DNA of 8,199 bases, from the NCBI GenBank assembly GCA_900313875.1, contig OMSY01000106.1, positions 1-8,199 of the forward strand, written 5' to 3'. The notes beneath the pieces are model-generated. The model did not search any database. It was not told the DNA's origin and worked only from the letters and a program-made list of their open reading frames with translations. The DNA is from an uncultured Actinomycetes bacterium (GTDB lineage: Bacteria; Actinomycetota; Coriobacteriia; Coriobacteriales; RUG844). The position numbers and the translations under genes were made by a program. Positions 1-6,920 of the stretch are shown piece after piece; within the stretch, counting starts at the first letter, position 1, and each line of letters starts with the position of its first letter.

Positions 1-132
1 GATGCGATGGAGGCCCGTTGTTACACCGGAACGGGCAGAACGCACCTGCGTTCGTATAGGATGGAGATGCGCGATGGGGTGTTCCTCCTCGTGCTCGTGA
101 CGATGAGTTTGGCGGTGGGGGTGTTTCTGTGA
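1..132 (+). CDS. ecfT: EcfT, transmembrane coupling subunit of an ECF transporter (C-terminal end only)
   Basis: Frame 1 is open from the window edge to a TGA at 130-132, giving the last 43 residues of a protein. It begins DAMEARCY, continues with a basic stretch (GTGRTHLRSYRM), and ends in a hydrophobic helix with the stop right behind it. The AMEARxY segment followed by G-x-G-R-T is the hallmark of the C-terminal coupling region of EcfT, where an Ala-Arg-X motif docks onto the EcfA ATPases. EcfT sits in the inner membrane and joins the two ATPases to interchangeable vitamin- or metal-binding S components. The stop overlaps the truA start, so the two genes are translationally linked; in many Gram-positive bacteria ecfA-ecfA-ecfT-truA is a standard order. 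The rest of the gene lies outside the window, so substrate cannot be judged. Confidence 0.85.
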   Translation, partial: DAMEARCYTGTGRTHLRSYRMEMRDGVFLLVLVTMSLAVGVFL

Positions 133-899
133 TGGAGGGAACCTGCGTGCTCACGGTTGCCTACGATGGGACGGGCTATGCGGGGTTCGCCCGGCAGCCT
201 GAGGTGCAGACCGTGCAGGGCAAGCTCGAGGAGGCGTTGCGCATCGTGACGCGCGAGCCGGTCACGACCGTCTGTGCCGGGCGTACGGATGCCGGTGTCC
301 ATGCGCTCGGGCAACAGGTGAGCTTCCCTGTGGTCGAGGGGTTCGAGACCGAGTCGGACCTCGGGCGCCTCAAGCGTTCCCTCGATGCGCTCACGCCCGA
401 TGACATCGCCATACGGGGTGCGCGGTTCGAGCGGACCGGCTTCTCCGCGCGTTTCGATGCAAAGGAGCGCGAGTACCGCTACCGTATCGTCGCCGGCTCG
501 ACGCCCCCTGTGTTCATGAGGCGGTTTGCCTGGTGGCACAAGGGGCCATCCCTCGACATCCCCGCCATGCGTCTGGCGGCTGACCATCTGGTGGGCGAGC
601 ATGATTTCCGTTCGTTCTGCATGGCGGCGAGCGCCGAGGGCAGGACCACCTGGCGTTATCTCGACCGTGTCGAGCTGCTCGAGGAGTCGCATCTGGGCGA
701 GGACTGTCTCGTGGTGCGCGTCATCGGCAATGCCTTCCTGCACAACATGGTCCGCATCATCGTCGGCACGCTCGTGGAGGTAGGTGCGGGTCGGCGGGAG
801 CCGTCATGGGTCGTCGAGGTGCTCGGTGCTCGCGACCGCTCGGCTGCAGGACCGACGGCACCTGCCTGTGGCCTCACGTTCTGGGAAGTGCGCTACTGA
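129..899 (+). CDS. truA: tRNA pseudouridine(38-40) synthase TruA
   Basis: This 256-residue protein converts uridines at positions 38-40 of the tRNA anticodon arm to pseudouridine in the cytoplasm. The N-terminus (VAYDGTGYAGFARQ, about residues 10-23) and the catalytic block AGRTDAGVHALGQ (50-62, nucleophile Asp54) are diagnostic of TruA. The middle EREYRYRI segment and the C-terminal NAFLHNMVRIIVGTLVEVG block also fit, and the length is normal for a full two-domain enzyme. The start is ambiguous. GTG at 129 gives a 4-base GTGA overlap with the ecfT stop and sits 5 bases after a GGGGGTG ribosome-binding-like run (117-123). ATG at 132 gives a 1-base TGATG overlap. The two differ by a single residue. 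Expression is probably coupled to ecfT. No terminator follows, because the 3' end overlaps a convergent gene. Confidence 0.96.
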   Translation: MMEGTCVLTVAYDGTGYAGFARQPEVQTVQGKLEEALRIVTREPVTTVCAGRTDAGVHALGQQVSFPVVEGFETESDLGRLKRSLDALTPDDIAIRGARFERTGFSARFDAKEREYRYRIVAGSTPPVFMRRFAWWHKGPSLDIPAMRLAADHLVGEHDFRSFCMAASAEGRTTWRYLDRVELLEESHLGEDCLVVRVIGNAFLHNMVRIIVGTLVEVGAGRREPSWVVEVLGARDRSAAGPTAPACGLTFWEVRY

Positions 900-1321
900 T
901 CCATCGTCGTGCGGTCCACGATGACGATATCCTCGGGAACGAAACCATCATCCGTGAGTCGGAATGCGCGTATCTCGGGTACGTCATGTATCAGGGAGAT
1001 GATGAGGTAGCACGCCTCGCGATCGAAGGCGAGGCGGAGGTCCTCCTCGGATGGGCGTGCCGGTGTCGTCGGGTGCGAGTGGAAGTTGCCGAGGACCGTC
1101 CAACCATGCATGCGCGCATCGGCGAGCACCTCGAACTGGTCCCGGGGATCGAGTGAGAAGTGCACCGGTGATGCGTCCCGGTTCTCGAGGGGATACACCT
1201 TGTGCACGGTCTTCCGTCCATCCTGGACCTTGCCTGCAAGAAGCCCGCAGCCTTCCTCGGGTTGGCAGTTGCGGACCCAGGAGACGATCGTGTCCCTGTC
1301 CCGTTCCGTGAGTTCGATCAT
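893..1321 (-). CDS. M67-family JAMM/MPN+ zinc metalloprotease (Mov34/PAD-1 type)
   Basis: The product is a 142-residue stand-alone JAB/MPN domain. From the chosen start it shows the full JAMM zinc-site signature: Glu23 in EGCGLL, His81 and His83 in HSHP, Ser91, and Asp94 in SEED. An active hydrolase is therefore expected. Bacterial relatives cleave isopeptide or C-terminal bonds of ubiquitin-like sulfur carriers (for example Mec+ acting on CysO) or are of unknown role. No ThiS/MoaD-like partner is visible nearby, so the substrate is unknown. The start at 1321 is chosen because GGAG lies 6 bases upstream and the family usually begins a few residues before the first helix. ATG at 1360, behind GGAGGG, is a real alternative adding 13 residues (MDGGEAQ...). 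The frame stays open up to 1513, but that stretch overlaps the tRNA promoter. The 3' end overlaps truA by 7 bp. Confidence 0.88.
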   Translation of the reverse strand: MIELTERDRDTIVSWVRNCQPEEGCGLLAGKVQDGRKTVHKVYPLENRDASPVHFSLDPRDQFEVLADARMHGWTVLGNFHSHPTTPARPSEEDLRLAFDREACYLIISLIHDVPEIRAFRLTDDGFVPEDIVIVDRTTMDQ

Positions 1322-1396
1322 CGTCATCTCCGATTCGGGCTGCGCTTCGCCGCCGTCCATCGCCCAATGCCCTCCATGTGGTCTTGCCGTCTGCCC

Positions 1397-1402
1397 ATTG
1401 TA
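1397..1402 (-). promoter_or_regulatory. Possible -10 box for the JAMM protease gene
   Basis: Read on the minus strand, 1402-1397 is TACAAT, five of six matches to the -10 consensus. It would start a transcript near 1390, about 70 bases before the chosen start codon and about 30 before the alternative at 1360. There is no convincing -35 hexamer 16-18 bases upstream, so this is only a candidate. Confidence 0.3.
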
Positions 1403-1468
1403 CGTCCAGATCGATGGGGAAGCGTGCTGTTGCCGTTGGAAAAACGCACCGTATGGCGTGTTGTGCAG

Positions 1469-1497
1469 TTGTATTCGTCGATGGGTTTCTCTATACT
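1469..1497 (+). promoter_or_regulatory. Promoter of the tRNA-Thr gene
   Basis: A -35 like TTGTAT (1469-1474) and a strong -10 TATACT (1492-1497) are separated by exactly 17 bases. Initiation would fall near 1504, leaving a 5' leader of about a dozen bases before the mature tRNA end at 1516. The -35 matches consensus only in its TTG, while the -10 matches five of six. Confidence 0.65.
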
Positions 1498-1515
1498 TCG
1501 GATGCACCGGCATGT

Positions 1516-1591
1516 GCCAACCTAGCTCAGTTGGTAGAGCAGCGCATTCGTAATGCGCAGGTCATCGGTTCGAGTCCGATGGTTGGCTCCA
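1516..1591 (+). tRNA. tRNA-Thr (anticodon CGT)
   Basis: A complete cloverleaf can be drawn. The acceptor stem GCCAACC (1516-1522) pairs perfectly with GGTTGGC (1581-1587). The D arm lies at 1525-1540, with GCTC and GAGC as its stem and TTGGTA in the loop. The anticodon stem GCGCA/TGCGC (1542-1546, 1554-1558) encloses TTCGTAA with anticodon CGT at 1549-1551, reading ACG (Thr). The T arm ATCGG/CCGAT (1564-1568, 1576-1580) carries TTCGAGT. The discriminator is T1588, and CCA is encoded at 1589-1591. The gene has its own promoter and terminator and is monocistronic. Confidence 0.97.
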
Positions 1592-1600
1592 GGTCACCTT

Positions 1601-1633
1601 CAGGTAGATGGTTTCTCGCCATCTACCTGTTTT
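1601..1633 (+). terminator. Rho-independent terminator of tRNA-Thr
   Basis: An 11-bp perfect stem (1601-1611 with 1619-1629) closes a 7-base loop and is followed directly by TTTT (1630-1633). It begins 9 bases after the encoded CCA and should end the tRNA transcript. Confidence 0.88.
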
Positions 1634-1784
1634 CGTTTGGGCCCGAACGGGGTGCAGCCTCGTCCAGGCCCCGTCGGTTCTCTGTCGGCTCCCGTATCCG
1701 ACCCCATTGTCCCGCAGGTCTCGCGCGGCTGCACCGCTGCCGGTGGTTGCGGATTGGTCGTCCGGTGCGGGGTGTCCATGCCCC

Positions 1785-1804
1785 TTGCAATGGTATGCTT
1801 GCAA
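1785..1804 (+). promoter_or_regulatory. Probable extended -10 promoter for gatCAB, flanked by two TTGCAA boxes
   Basis: TATGCT at 1794-1799 is preceded by TG and one spacer base (1791-1793), an extended -10 arrangement that can work without a good -35; none is evident near 1771. Transcription would start near 1806, giving a leader of about 65 bases before gatC. The self-palindromic hexamer TTGCAA occurs at 1785-1790 and 1799-1804 on either side of the -10, which could form an operator. In the rest of the stretch 1634-1784 I see only weak G/C-rich inverted repeats and no T-box or other recognisable riboswitch. Confidence 0.45.
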
Positions 1805-1869
1805 AGGTCGTGTGTTCCCGACATGCACCGCGACCGCTATCACCATCATACGAGGAAGGGACCGCTTCC

Positions 1870-2172
1870 ATGCCCCTCACGGAACATGATGTGCGCGACA
1901 TCGCCGCGTACACGCGAATCGGGCTCACATCCGATGAGCTCACGCAGATGACCAAGGATCTCAACGACATCATCGAGACCCTTGCCCCCATCACCCGGTA
2001 TGACCTCGAGGGTGTGCCGCCCACGTTCCATCCGATCGGCGACCTCTCCAACGTCATGCGCGAGGACGAGCCGCGCCCGGGTTTCGACACGGAGACGGCC
2101 CTGTCCAACACCGGGTCGACCCAGGATGGTTCCTTCAAGATCCCGCCCATCCTCTCGGGAGGTGATGCATGA
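1870..2172 (+). CDS. gatC: Asp-tRNA(Asn)/Glu-tRNA(Gln) amidotransferase subunit GatC
   Basis: GatC is the small subunit that wraps around GatA and GatB and stabilises the cytoplasmic GatCAB complex. That complex converts mischarged Glu-tRNAGln and/or Asp-tRNAAsn to the Gln/Asn forms. The protein is 100 residues, a normal length. It opens with a helical segment (DVRDIAAYTRIGLTSDELTQ) and carries the family region around residues 29-70, with the LNDIIETLAPI helix and the acidic Arg-Glu-Asp-Glu segment before the C-terminal tail. The start ATG follows GAGGAAGGGA (1852-1861) at a good distance. The frame runs open far upstream, but that stretch covers the tRNA gene and has no family similarity. 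The stop TGA overlaps the gatA start in ATGA, so translation is coupled to the next subunit. Confidence 0.94.
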   Translation: MPLTEHDVRDIAAYTRIGLTSDELTQMTKDLNDIIETLAPITRYDLEGVPPTFHPIGDLSNVMREDEPRPGFDTETALSNTGSTQDGSFKIPPILSGGDA

Positions 2173-3656
2173 TGACCGCCCTCGACCCCGCGAAGCTCTC
2201 CGTTGCGGACATCACCTCGGGCTTCGCCGCCGGTGAGTTCTCCGCACGCGAGATGGTCGATGCCGCCTTCGAGGTCATCGAGCAGCGCGACAAGGACATC
2301 CATGCCTTCCTCGAGCTCACCCCCGAGCTCGCCTATGCGAAGGCGACCGAGCTCGATGAGGCCCGAGCCAAGGGCGAGCCCATCGGGCCGCTCGCTGCCG
2401 TGCCCTCCGGTTTCAAGGACAACATGAACCAGGTCGGTACGCACACGACCTGTGGTTCGGCCATGCTCGAGAGCTATGTCTCCCCCTATGATGCGACCTG
2501 CGTCGCCAACATCATCAAGGCAGGCGGTCTGCCGCTCGGCAAGCTCAACATGGACGAGTTCGCCTTCGGGTCCTCGACCGAGACCTCGTACTTCGGCCGT
2601 ACCATGAACCCGTGGGACCTGGAACGCGTGCCCGGTGGTTCGTCGGGTGGTTCGGCGGCGGCGGTCGCAGGCGGCCTCGCGACGATCACGCTCGGGAGCG
2701 ACACCGGTGGCTCCATCCGTCAGCCTGCGGCGTTCTGCGGTGTCGTCGGGCTCAAACCCACCTACGGTGTCGTGTCCCGTTATGGTGTCGTGGCCTTCGG
2801 CTCATCGCTCGACCAGGTCGGACCCTTCGGCAAGACGGTGCGCGATGTGGCGAGTGCGCTCAACGCGTTGAGCGGGCGCGACCCGCTTGATTGCACCTCC
2901 CAGGAGTGCACGGTCGACTTCACCGCCAACCTCGAGGAGGGCGTGCGCGGCATGAAGGTCGGCATCATCCCCTCGCTCACGTTCGCCGAGGGGGCCACAC
3001 CTGAGGTCAGGCAGGCGGTCGAGGAGGCGGCCCGCAACCTCGAGGGACTCGGTGCCGAGCTGGTCGAGGTCGACCTTCCGCATGTCGAGGCATCCCTCGC
3101 GGCATATTACGTCATCGGTCCGGCCGAGGCGTTCTCGAATCTCTCGCGTTTCGATTCCATCCGTTATGGGCATCGCGCACAGGGCTGTGCCGACCTCGTG
3201 GAGCAGTACGAGCGCTCGCGTGCGGAGGGATTCTCCACCGAAGCGCGTCGTCGCATCATGCTCGGCAGCTACCTGCTCTCGGCAGATGCCTACAACACGT
3301 ATTACTATCCCGCGCAGCAGGTCCGCACCCTCATCACGCGTGACTACGTCGAGGCGTTCAAGAAGGTCGACGTCATCCTGCTGCCCACCTCACCCCGCAC
3401 CGCATTCAAGTTCGGTGAGATCAGCGACCCGACGTCGATGTACCTGTCCGACATGTTCACGGTGTCCATCAACATCGCGGGCAACGGCGGCATCTCGTTG
3501 CCGACCGGTCCCGGTGTCGATACGGGGCTGCCGACCGCCGTCCAGCTCGTCGGCCCGCAGTTCGGGGACGATGTCATCCTGCGTGCAGCTGCCGCACTCG
3601 AGACCTGCTATGACATCCCTCGAGTCGCGCCCATGTGCGCACGGGGAGGGGAGTAG
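2169..3656 (+). CDS. gatA: Asp-tRNA(Asn)/Glu-tRNA(Gln) amidotransferase subunit GatA (amidase)
   Basis: GatA hydrolyses glutamine (or asparagine) and delivers the ammonia through a tunnel to GatB. The 495-residue length is typical. The amidase-signature catalytic triad is intact: Lys83 in GFKDN, cis-Ser158 in PGGSSGGSAAA, and nucleophile Ser182 in SDTGGSIRQPA. The 75- and 24-residue spacings between these residues match known GatA enzymes. Further family blocks are LNMDEFAFGSSTE (126-138), GLKPTYGVVSRYG (194-206), and the C-terminal SLPTG...PTAVQLVGPQF region (443-466). The start ATG at 2169 shares four bases with the gatC stop, and a second ATG follows at 2172. The gene ends two bases before gatB. 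Nothing is missing or unusual. Confidence 0.97.
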   Translation: MMTALDPAKLSVADITSGFAAGEFSAREMVDAAFEVIEQRDKDIHAFLELTPELAYAKATELDEARAKGEPIGPLAAVPSGFKDNMNQVGTHTTCGSAMLESYVSPYDATCVANIIKAGGLPLGKLNMDEFAFGSSTETSYFGRTMNPWDLERVPGGSSGGSAAAVAGGLATITLGSDTGGSIRQPAAFCGVVGLKPTYGVVSRYGVVAFGSSLDQVGPFGKTVRDVASALNALSGRDPLDCTSQECTVDFTANLEEGVRGMKVGIIPSLTFAEGATPEVRQAVEEAARNLEGLGAELVEVDLPHVEASLAAYYVIGPAEAFSNLSRFDSIRYGHRAQGCADLVEQYERSRAEGFSTEARRRIMLGSYLLSADAYNTYYYPAQQVRTLITRDYVEAFKKVDVILLPTSPRTAFKFGEISDPTSMYLSDMFTVSINIAGNGGISLPTGPGVDTGLPTAVQLVGPQFGDDVILRAAAALETCYDIPRVAPMCARGGE

Positions 3657-3658
3657 CC

Positions 3659-5179
3659 ATGAAGACGATCCAGGAGGTCTTCCGCGATTGGGAGGCGGTC
3701 ATCGGCCTCGAGGTCCATACCGAGCTCACCACCCTCAAGACCAAGATGTTCTGTGACTGCCCCATCGACTTCGGGGCACCACCCAACACCCATACCTGTC
3801 CGGTGTGCCTCGGCCTGCCCGGCGCGTTGCCGGTGCCCAACCGTGCCGCCATCGAGTCCATCGTGCTTGCCGGTCTCGCCACCAACTGTGACATCGAGAA
3901 GCGCTCGATGTTCTACCGCAAGACCTACATGTACCCCGACATGCCCAAGAACTTCCAGACCACCCAGGGTCCCATCGCGTTCTGCATGCGCGGTGGCCTC
4001 GACCTCACCGTTTCCGGTCAGGGCAGCGATGAGCGCATCGATGTCGAACATGCGGAGGACGGGTCCTACACCACGCACATCGGCATCACCCGTATCCATA
4101 TGGAGGAGGATGCGGGCAAGATGATCCATGTCGGGGGTACGGATGGACGCATCGCAGGCGCCTCGTATTCGCTCGTCGACTACAACCGTGCGGGTACCCC
4201 GCTCATCGAGCTCGTCACCGAACCCGACCTGCGTACCCCCGAGGAGGCGCGGCGCTTCATGCAGAAGCTCCGCCAGATCTTCCTCGCCATCGGCATCTCC
4301 GATTGTTCGATGGAGGAGGGGTCCATGCGCTGTGACGGCAACATCTCCCTGCGTCGCCGTGGCTCCACCGGGTTCGGCACCAAGACCGAGCTCAAGAACA
4401 TGAACTCCTTCAAGGCGTTGCACGATGGCCTTGCCTACGAGATATGCCGTCAAGCGGAGGTCCTCGAACAGGGCGGGGTCATCTACCAGGAGACGCGTCA
4501 CTTCGAGCCGGCCACCAAGCGGACGATCGTGATGCGCACCAAGGAGACTGCCGAGGACTACCGCCTCTTCCCCGAGCCCGACCTCGCGCCCTACGACCTG
4601 TCGGACGAGTTCATCGAACGGGTCCGCGCCAAGCTCCCCGAGCTTCCGGATGCGAAGAGCGCCCGTTACCAGGATGAGTTCGGTCTTGCCGCCGCAGATG
4701 CCGAGACGCTTGCGGGCGACCCCGCCTGGGCACGCTTCTTCGAGGATGCGGCTGCGGGTTCCGGCCATGCGGTGCGCATCGCGAACCTCATGATCAACGA
4801 ACTCGCCGGTCAGCTGAAGGGCGGCGACATCGCCACGTGCAAGGTCGCCCCTGCCTCGCTTGCGGAGCTCGCCGACCTCGTCGATGGCGATGCGATCTCC
4901 GGCAAGCAGGCCAAGGAGGTCCTGGCAGAGATGTTGGAGACGGGTGACGGCCCTGCGGCAATCGTGGAACGACGCGGTATGAAACAGGTGTCCGATGCCG
5001 GAGAGCTCGAGGCCATCGTCGAGCAGCTCATCGCGGACAACCCCGACAAGGTCGAGGCCTACCGCAACGGCAAGAAGGGTCTCACCGGGTTCTTCGTCGG
5101 TCAGGCCATGAAGGCCACCAAGGGCCAGGGGAACCCCAAGGTGATCAGCCAGATCGTGACCCGGTATCTCGAGGGATGA
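3659..5179 (+). CDS. gatB: Asp-tRNA(Asn)/Glu-tRNA(Gln) amidotransferase subunit GatB
   Basis: GatB binds the mischarged tRNA, activates the side-chain carboxylate by phosphorylation and transfers the ammonia supplied by GatA. The 506-residue protein has the catalytic cradle opening with WEAVIGLEVHTEL (11-23) and a likely zinc site of four cysteines (32, 34, 47, 50). It also has YPDMPKN (92-98), RIHMEEDAGK (145-154), and VDYNRAGTPLIELVTEPD (173-190). The C-terminal YqeY-like tRNA-binding tail ends in GQAMKATKGQGNP. The start at 3659 is chosen because a long purine-rich site (GGGGAGGGGAG, 3643-3653) lies 5 bases upstream. The longer GTG start at 3635 would place that site inside the gene and lacks one of its own. 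It lies two bases after gatA and one base before the radical SAM gene. Confidence 0.97.
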   Translation: MKTIQEVFRDWEAVIGLEVHTELTTLKTKMFCDCPIDFGAPPNTHTCPVCLGLPGALPVPNRAAIESIVLAGLATNCDIEKRSMFYRKTYMYPDMPKNFQTTQGPIAFCMRGGLDLTVSGQGSDERIDVEHAEDGSYTTHIGITRIHMEEDAGKMIHVGGTDGRIAGASYSLVDYNRAGTPLIELVTEPDLRTPEEARRFMQKLRQIFLAIGISDCSMEEGSMRCDGNISLRRRGSTGFGTKTELKNMNSFKALHDGLAYEICRQAEVLEQGGVIYQETRHFEPATKRTIVMRTKETAEDYRLFPEPDLAPYDLSDEFIERVRAKLPELPDAKSARYQDEFGLAAADAETLAGDPAWARFFEDAAAGSGHAVRIANLMINELAGQLKGGDIATCKVAPASLAELADLVDGDAISGKQAKEVLAEMLETGDGPAAIVERRGMKQVSDAGELEAIVEQLIADNPDKVEAYRNGKKGLTGFFVGQAMKATKGQGNPKVISQIVTRYLEG

Positions 5180-5180
5180 C

Positions 5181-6092
5181 GTGACATCCCTTCCGGGATC
5201 CTGCACGCTCTGCCCGCGTGCCTGTGGAGCCGACCGCGCCCACGGGCAGCGCGGGCAGTGCGGTGCTGCCGACGAGCTGCGCGTTGCCCGTGCGGCATTG
5301 CATTTCTGGGAAGAGCCGCCGATATCGGGTGAGGCGGGGTCGGGTGCGGTCTTCTTCTCCCATTGCCCCCTGCGCTGCAGCTATTGCCAGAACATCGAGA
5401 TCTCCCAGGACGGTGTGGGCAAGGACATCGCGGTCGAGCGCCTTGCCGAGATATTCTGCGAGCTCGAGGGCAAGGGCGCGCTGAACCTCAACCTTGTCAC
5501 CCCGACGCATTATCGCCTGCAGGTCCGTGCTGCGCTCATCCTCGCCCGGCAGGCCGGGTGCTCCCTGCCAGTCGTCTACAACACGAGCGGTTATGAGACG
5601 GTGGAGTCCATCGAGGCTCTGGAAGGCCTCGTCGACATCTACCTTACCGACTTCAAGTATGCCTCCGCGGAGCTTGCAGGGGCGCTCTCCGGGGCGCCTG
5701 ATTATCCTGAGGTCGCATCTGCTGCGCTTGATGCCATGTTCGCGCAGGTCGGACGCTATCGGCTACAGGACCCCGATGACCCGTTCTCCCCGCTCGAGCG
5801 CGGCGTCATCGTGCGGCATCTCCTGTTGCCAGGGCATCTGGAGGATTCCCGCAAGGTCATCTCACACGTACAGGGACGTTATGGGGACGGGGTGTGCCTC
5901 AGCATCATGAATCAGTACACTCCCCGAGCAGACAGGCCAGCAGGCGAGGGGCTTGACCGTGCTGTCGACGAGACGGAGTATAGTGCCCTTGTCGATTACG
6001 CTCTCGGTCTCGGTGTCACGAACAGCTTCATGCAAGAAGGTGGCACGGCGGAGGAGAGCTTCATTCCCCCGTTCGACAACGAGGGGGTGTGA
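5181..6092 (+). CDS. COG1313-type radical SAM protein (PflX-like, function unknown)
   Basis: This is a 303-residue radical SAM protein often labelled pyruvate formate-lyase activating enzyme-like; no substrate is established for the family. The SAM-cluster motif CxxxCxxC is Cys62, Cys66 and Cys69 (CPLRCSYCQN). A second N-terminal Cys set (Cys8, 11, 15 and 27, in CTLCPRACGADR...GQCG) is typical of this family and probably binds a metal or a second cluster. Other family blocks are ALHFWEEPPISG, NLNLVTPTHY, VVYNTSGYE, YLTDFKYA, RHLLLPGH and MNQYTPRA. True PFL activases are shorter and lack the N-terminal Cys set, and no PFL gene is adjacent. The start is GTG at 5181, one base after the gatB stop, with GAGGGA (5171-5176) inside the end of gatB as its ribosome site. 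Co-translation with gatB is likely. Confidence 0.88.
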   Translation: MTSLPGSCTLCPRACGADRAHGQRGQCGAADELRVARAALHFWEEPPISGEAGSGAVFFSHCPLRCSYCQNIEISQDGVGKDIAVERLAEIFCELEGKGALNLNLVTPTHYRLQVRAALILARQAGCSLPVVYNTSGYETVESIEALEGLVDIYLTDFKYASAELAGALSGAPDYPEVASAALDAMFAQVGRYRLQDPDDPFSPLERGVIVRHLLLPGHLEDSRKVISHVQGRYGDGVCLSIMNQYTPRADRPAGEGLDRAVDETEYSALVDYALGLGVTNSFMQEGGTAEESFIPPFDNEGV

Positions 6093-6145
6093 CCCGTGCA
6101 TCCGGCACGGCCACGGAATTGGATTATCGCAGCAAGGAGAGGCAT

Positions 6146-6910
6146 ATGCTCGAGATCAAGGACTTGACCTTCTCGGTCAAGGGGAGCCGACCCGGTGACC
6201 CCGAGACGATAGACATCATCAAGGGTATCAACCTCACCATCGATGACAACCGGTTCACCGTCATCACCGGACCCAATGGCGCGGGCAAGTCTACGCTTGC
6301 AAAGCTCATCATGGGCATCGAGGACCCGACGTCGGGGCAGATCATCTTCAATGGTGCCGATATCACGCACATGCCCATCCACGAGCGTGCGCGCCTGGGT
6401 ATCGGCTACAGTTTCCAGCAGCCCGCCCAGTTCAAGGGCATGTCCGTCCGCAAGCTCATCTCCCTTGCGTCCAAGGATGACATCCCCGCCTGCGAGTGCA
6501 ATGACTACCTCACCCAGGTGGGTCTGTGTTCCAGCGATTACCTCAACAGGGACGTCGACAAGAGCCTCTCGGGCGGCGAGCTCAAGCGCATCGAGATCGC
6601 GACCATCCTTGCCGCGGATCCACAGCTCGCCATCTACGATGAGCCCGAGGCCGGTATCGACCTGTGGAGCTTCGACCGTCTCACCTCGACGTTCCGCTCC
6701 ATCCACGAGGCGAAGGACGGCCGCAGCATCGTCATCATCTCGCATCAGGAGCGTATCATCGACCTCGCAGACGAGATCGTCCTGCTCAACTCCGGTCAGG
6801 TCGAACGCAAGGGGACCAAGGAGGAGATGGCTGACCAGCTTGGCTTCACGCCCGTGGCCCTTTCCAATCCCGATTGCGCGCTCATCCCGCGCGAGGAAAT
6901 GCGTAGCTAG
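6146..6910 (+). CDS. sufC: SufC-type Fe-S cluster assembly ATPase (SmsC-like)
   Basis: This 254-residue cytoplasmic ABC-class ATPase drives conformational change in its SufB-type partner during Fe-S cluster assembly; it is not a transporter. It shows Walker A GPNGAGKST (42-50), the Q-loop Gln92, the signature LSGGELKR (141-148), Walker B LAIYDEPEAGID with catalytic Glu167, and the switch His200. The DEPEAGIDLWSF form resembles the SufC relatives of methanogens and anaerobes more than the DEPDSGLD form of classical SufC. Three cysteines cluster at 116, 118 and 127. The start at 6146 is chosen because AAGGAG (6134-6139) lies 6 bases upstream; the frame is open to GTG 6089 but without family similarity. 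It follows the radical SAM gene by 53 bases and precedes the scaffold gene by 10. Classical SufC remains a possible label. Confidence 0.92.
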   Translation: MLEIKDLTFSVKGSRPGDPETIDIIKGINLTIDDNRFTVITGPNGAGKSTLAKLIMGIEDPTSGQIIFNGADITHMPIHERARLGIGYSFQQPAQFKGMSVRKLISLASKDDIPACECNDYLTQVGLCSSDYLNRDVDKSLSGGELKRIEIATILAADPQLAIYDEPEAGIDLWSFDRLTSTFRSIHEAKDGRSIVIISHQERIIDLADEIVLLNSGQVERKGTKEEMADQLGFTPVALSNPDCALIPREEMRS

Positions 6911-6920
6911 GAGACAAGCA

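Noticed and set aside
1322..1513. 64-residue N-terminal extension of the JAMM protease
   Set aside because: The extension overlaps the tRNA-Thr promoter and has low-complexity non-family sequence, and better ribosome sites precede 1321 and 1360.
1378..1869. Upstream extension of the gatC reading frame
   Set aside because: It runs through the tRNA gene and its terminator; gatC has a strong ribosome site right before ATG 1870 and normal length from there.
1634..1869. T-box or other tRNA-sensing leader before gatCAB
   Set aside because: No T-box core sequence or specifier-type stem is visible, and the predicted leader of about 65 bases is too short.
3608..5206. 532-codon open frame antisense to gatB
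   Set aside because: gatB on the plus strand has all family motifs; long antisense frames are expected in high-GC genes because the G/C-rich wobble positions remove stop codons. The antisense translation shows no recognisable domain.
5953..5984. TTGACC and TATAGT inside the radical SAM gene as a promoter for the Fe-S genes
   Set aside because: Each hexamer is good but the spacer is 20 bases, outside the workable range, and the site lies within coding sequence.
6094..6110. Small hairpin CCGTGC/GCACGG between the radical SAM gene and the ATPase gene
   Set aside because: Only six pairs with no T-run; too weak to call a terminator or attenuator.
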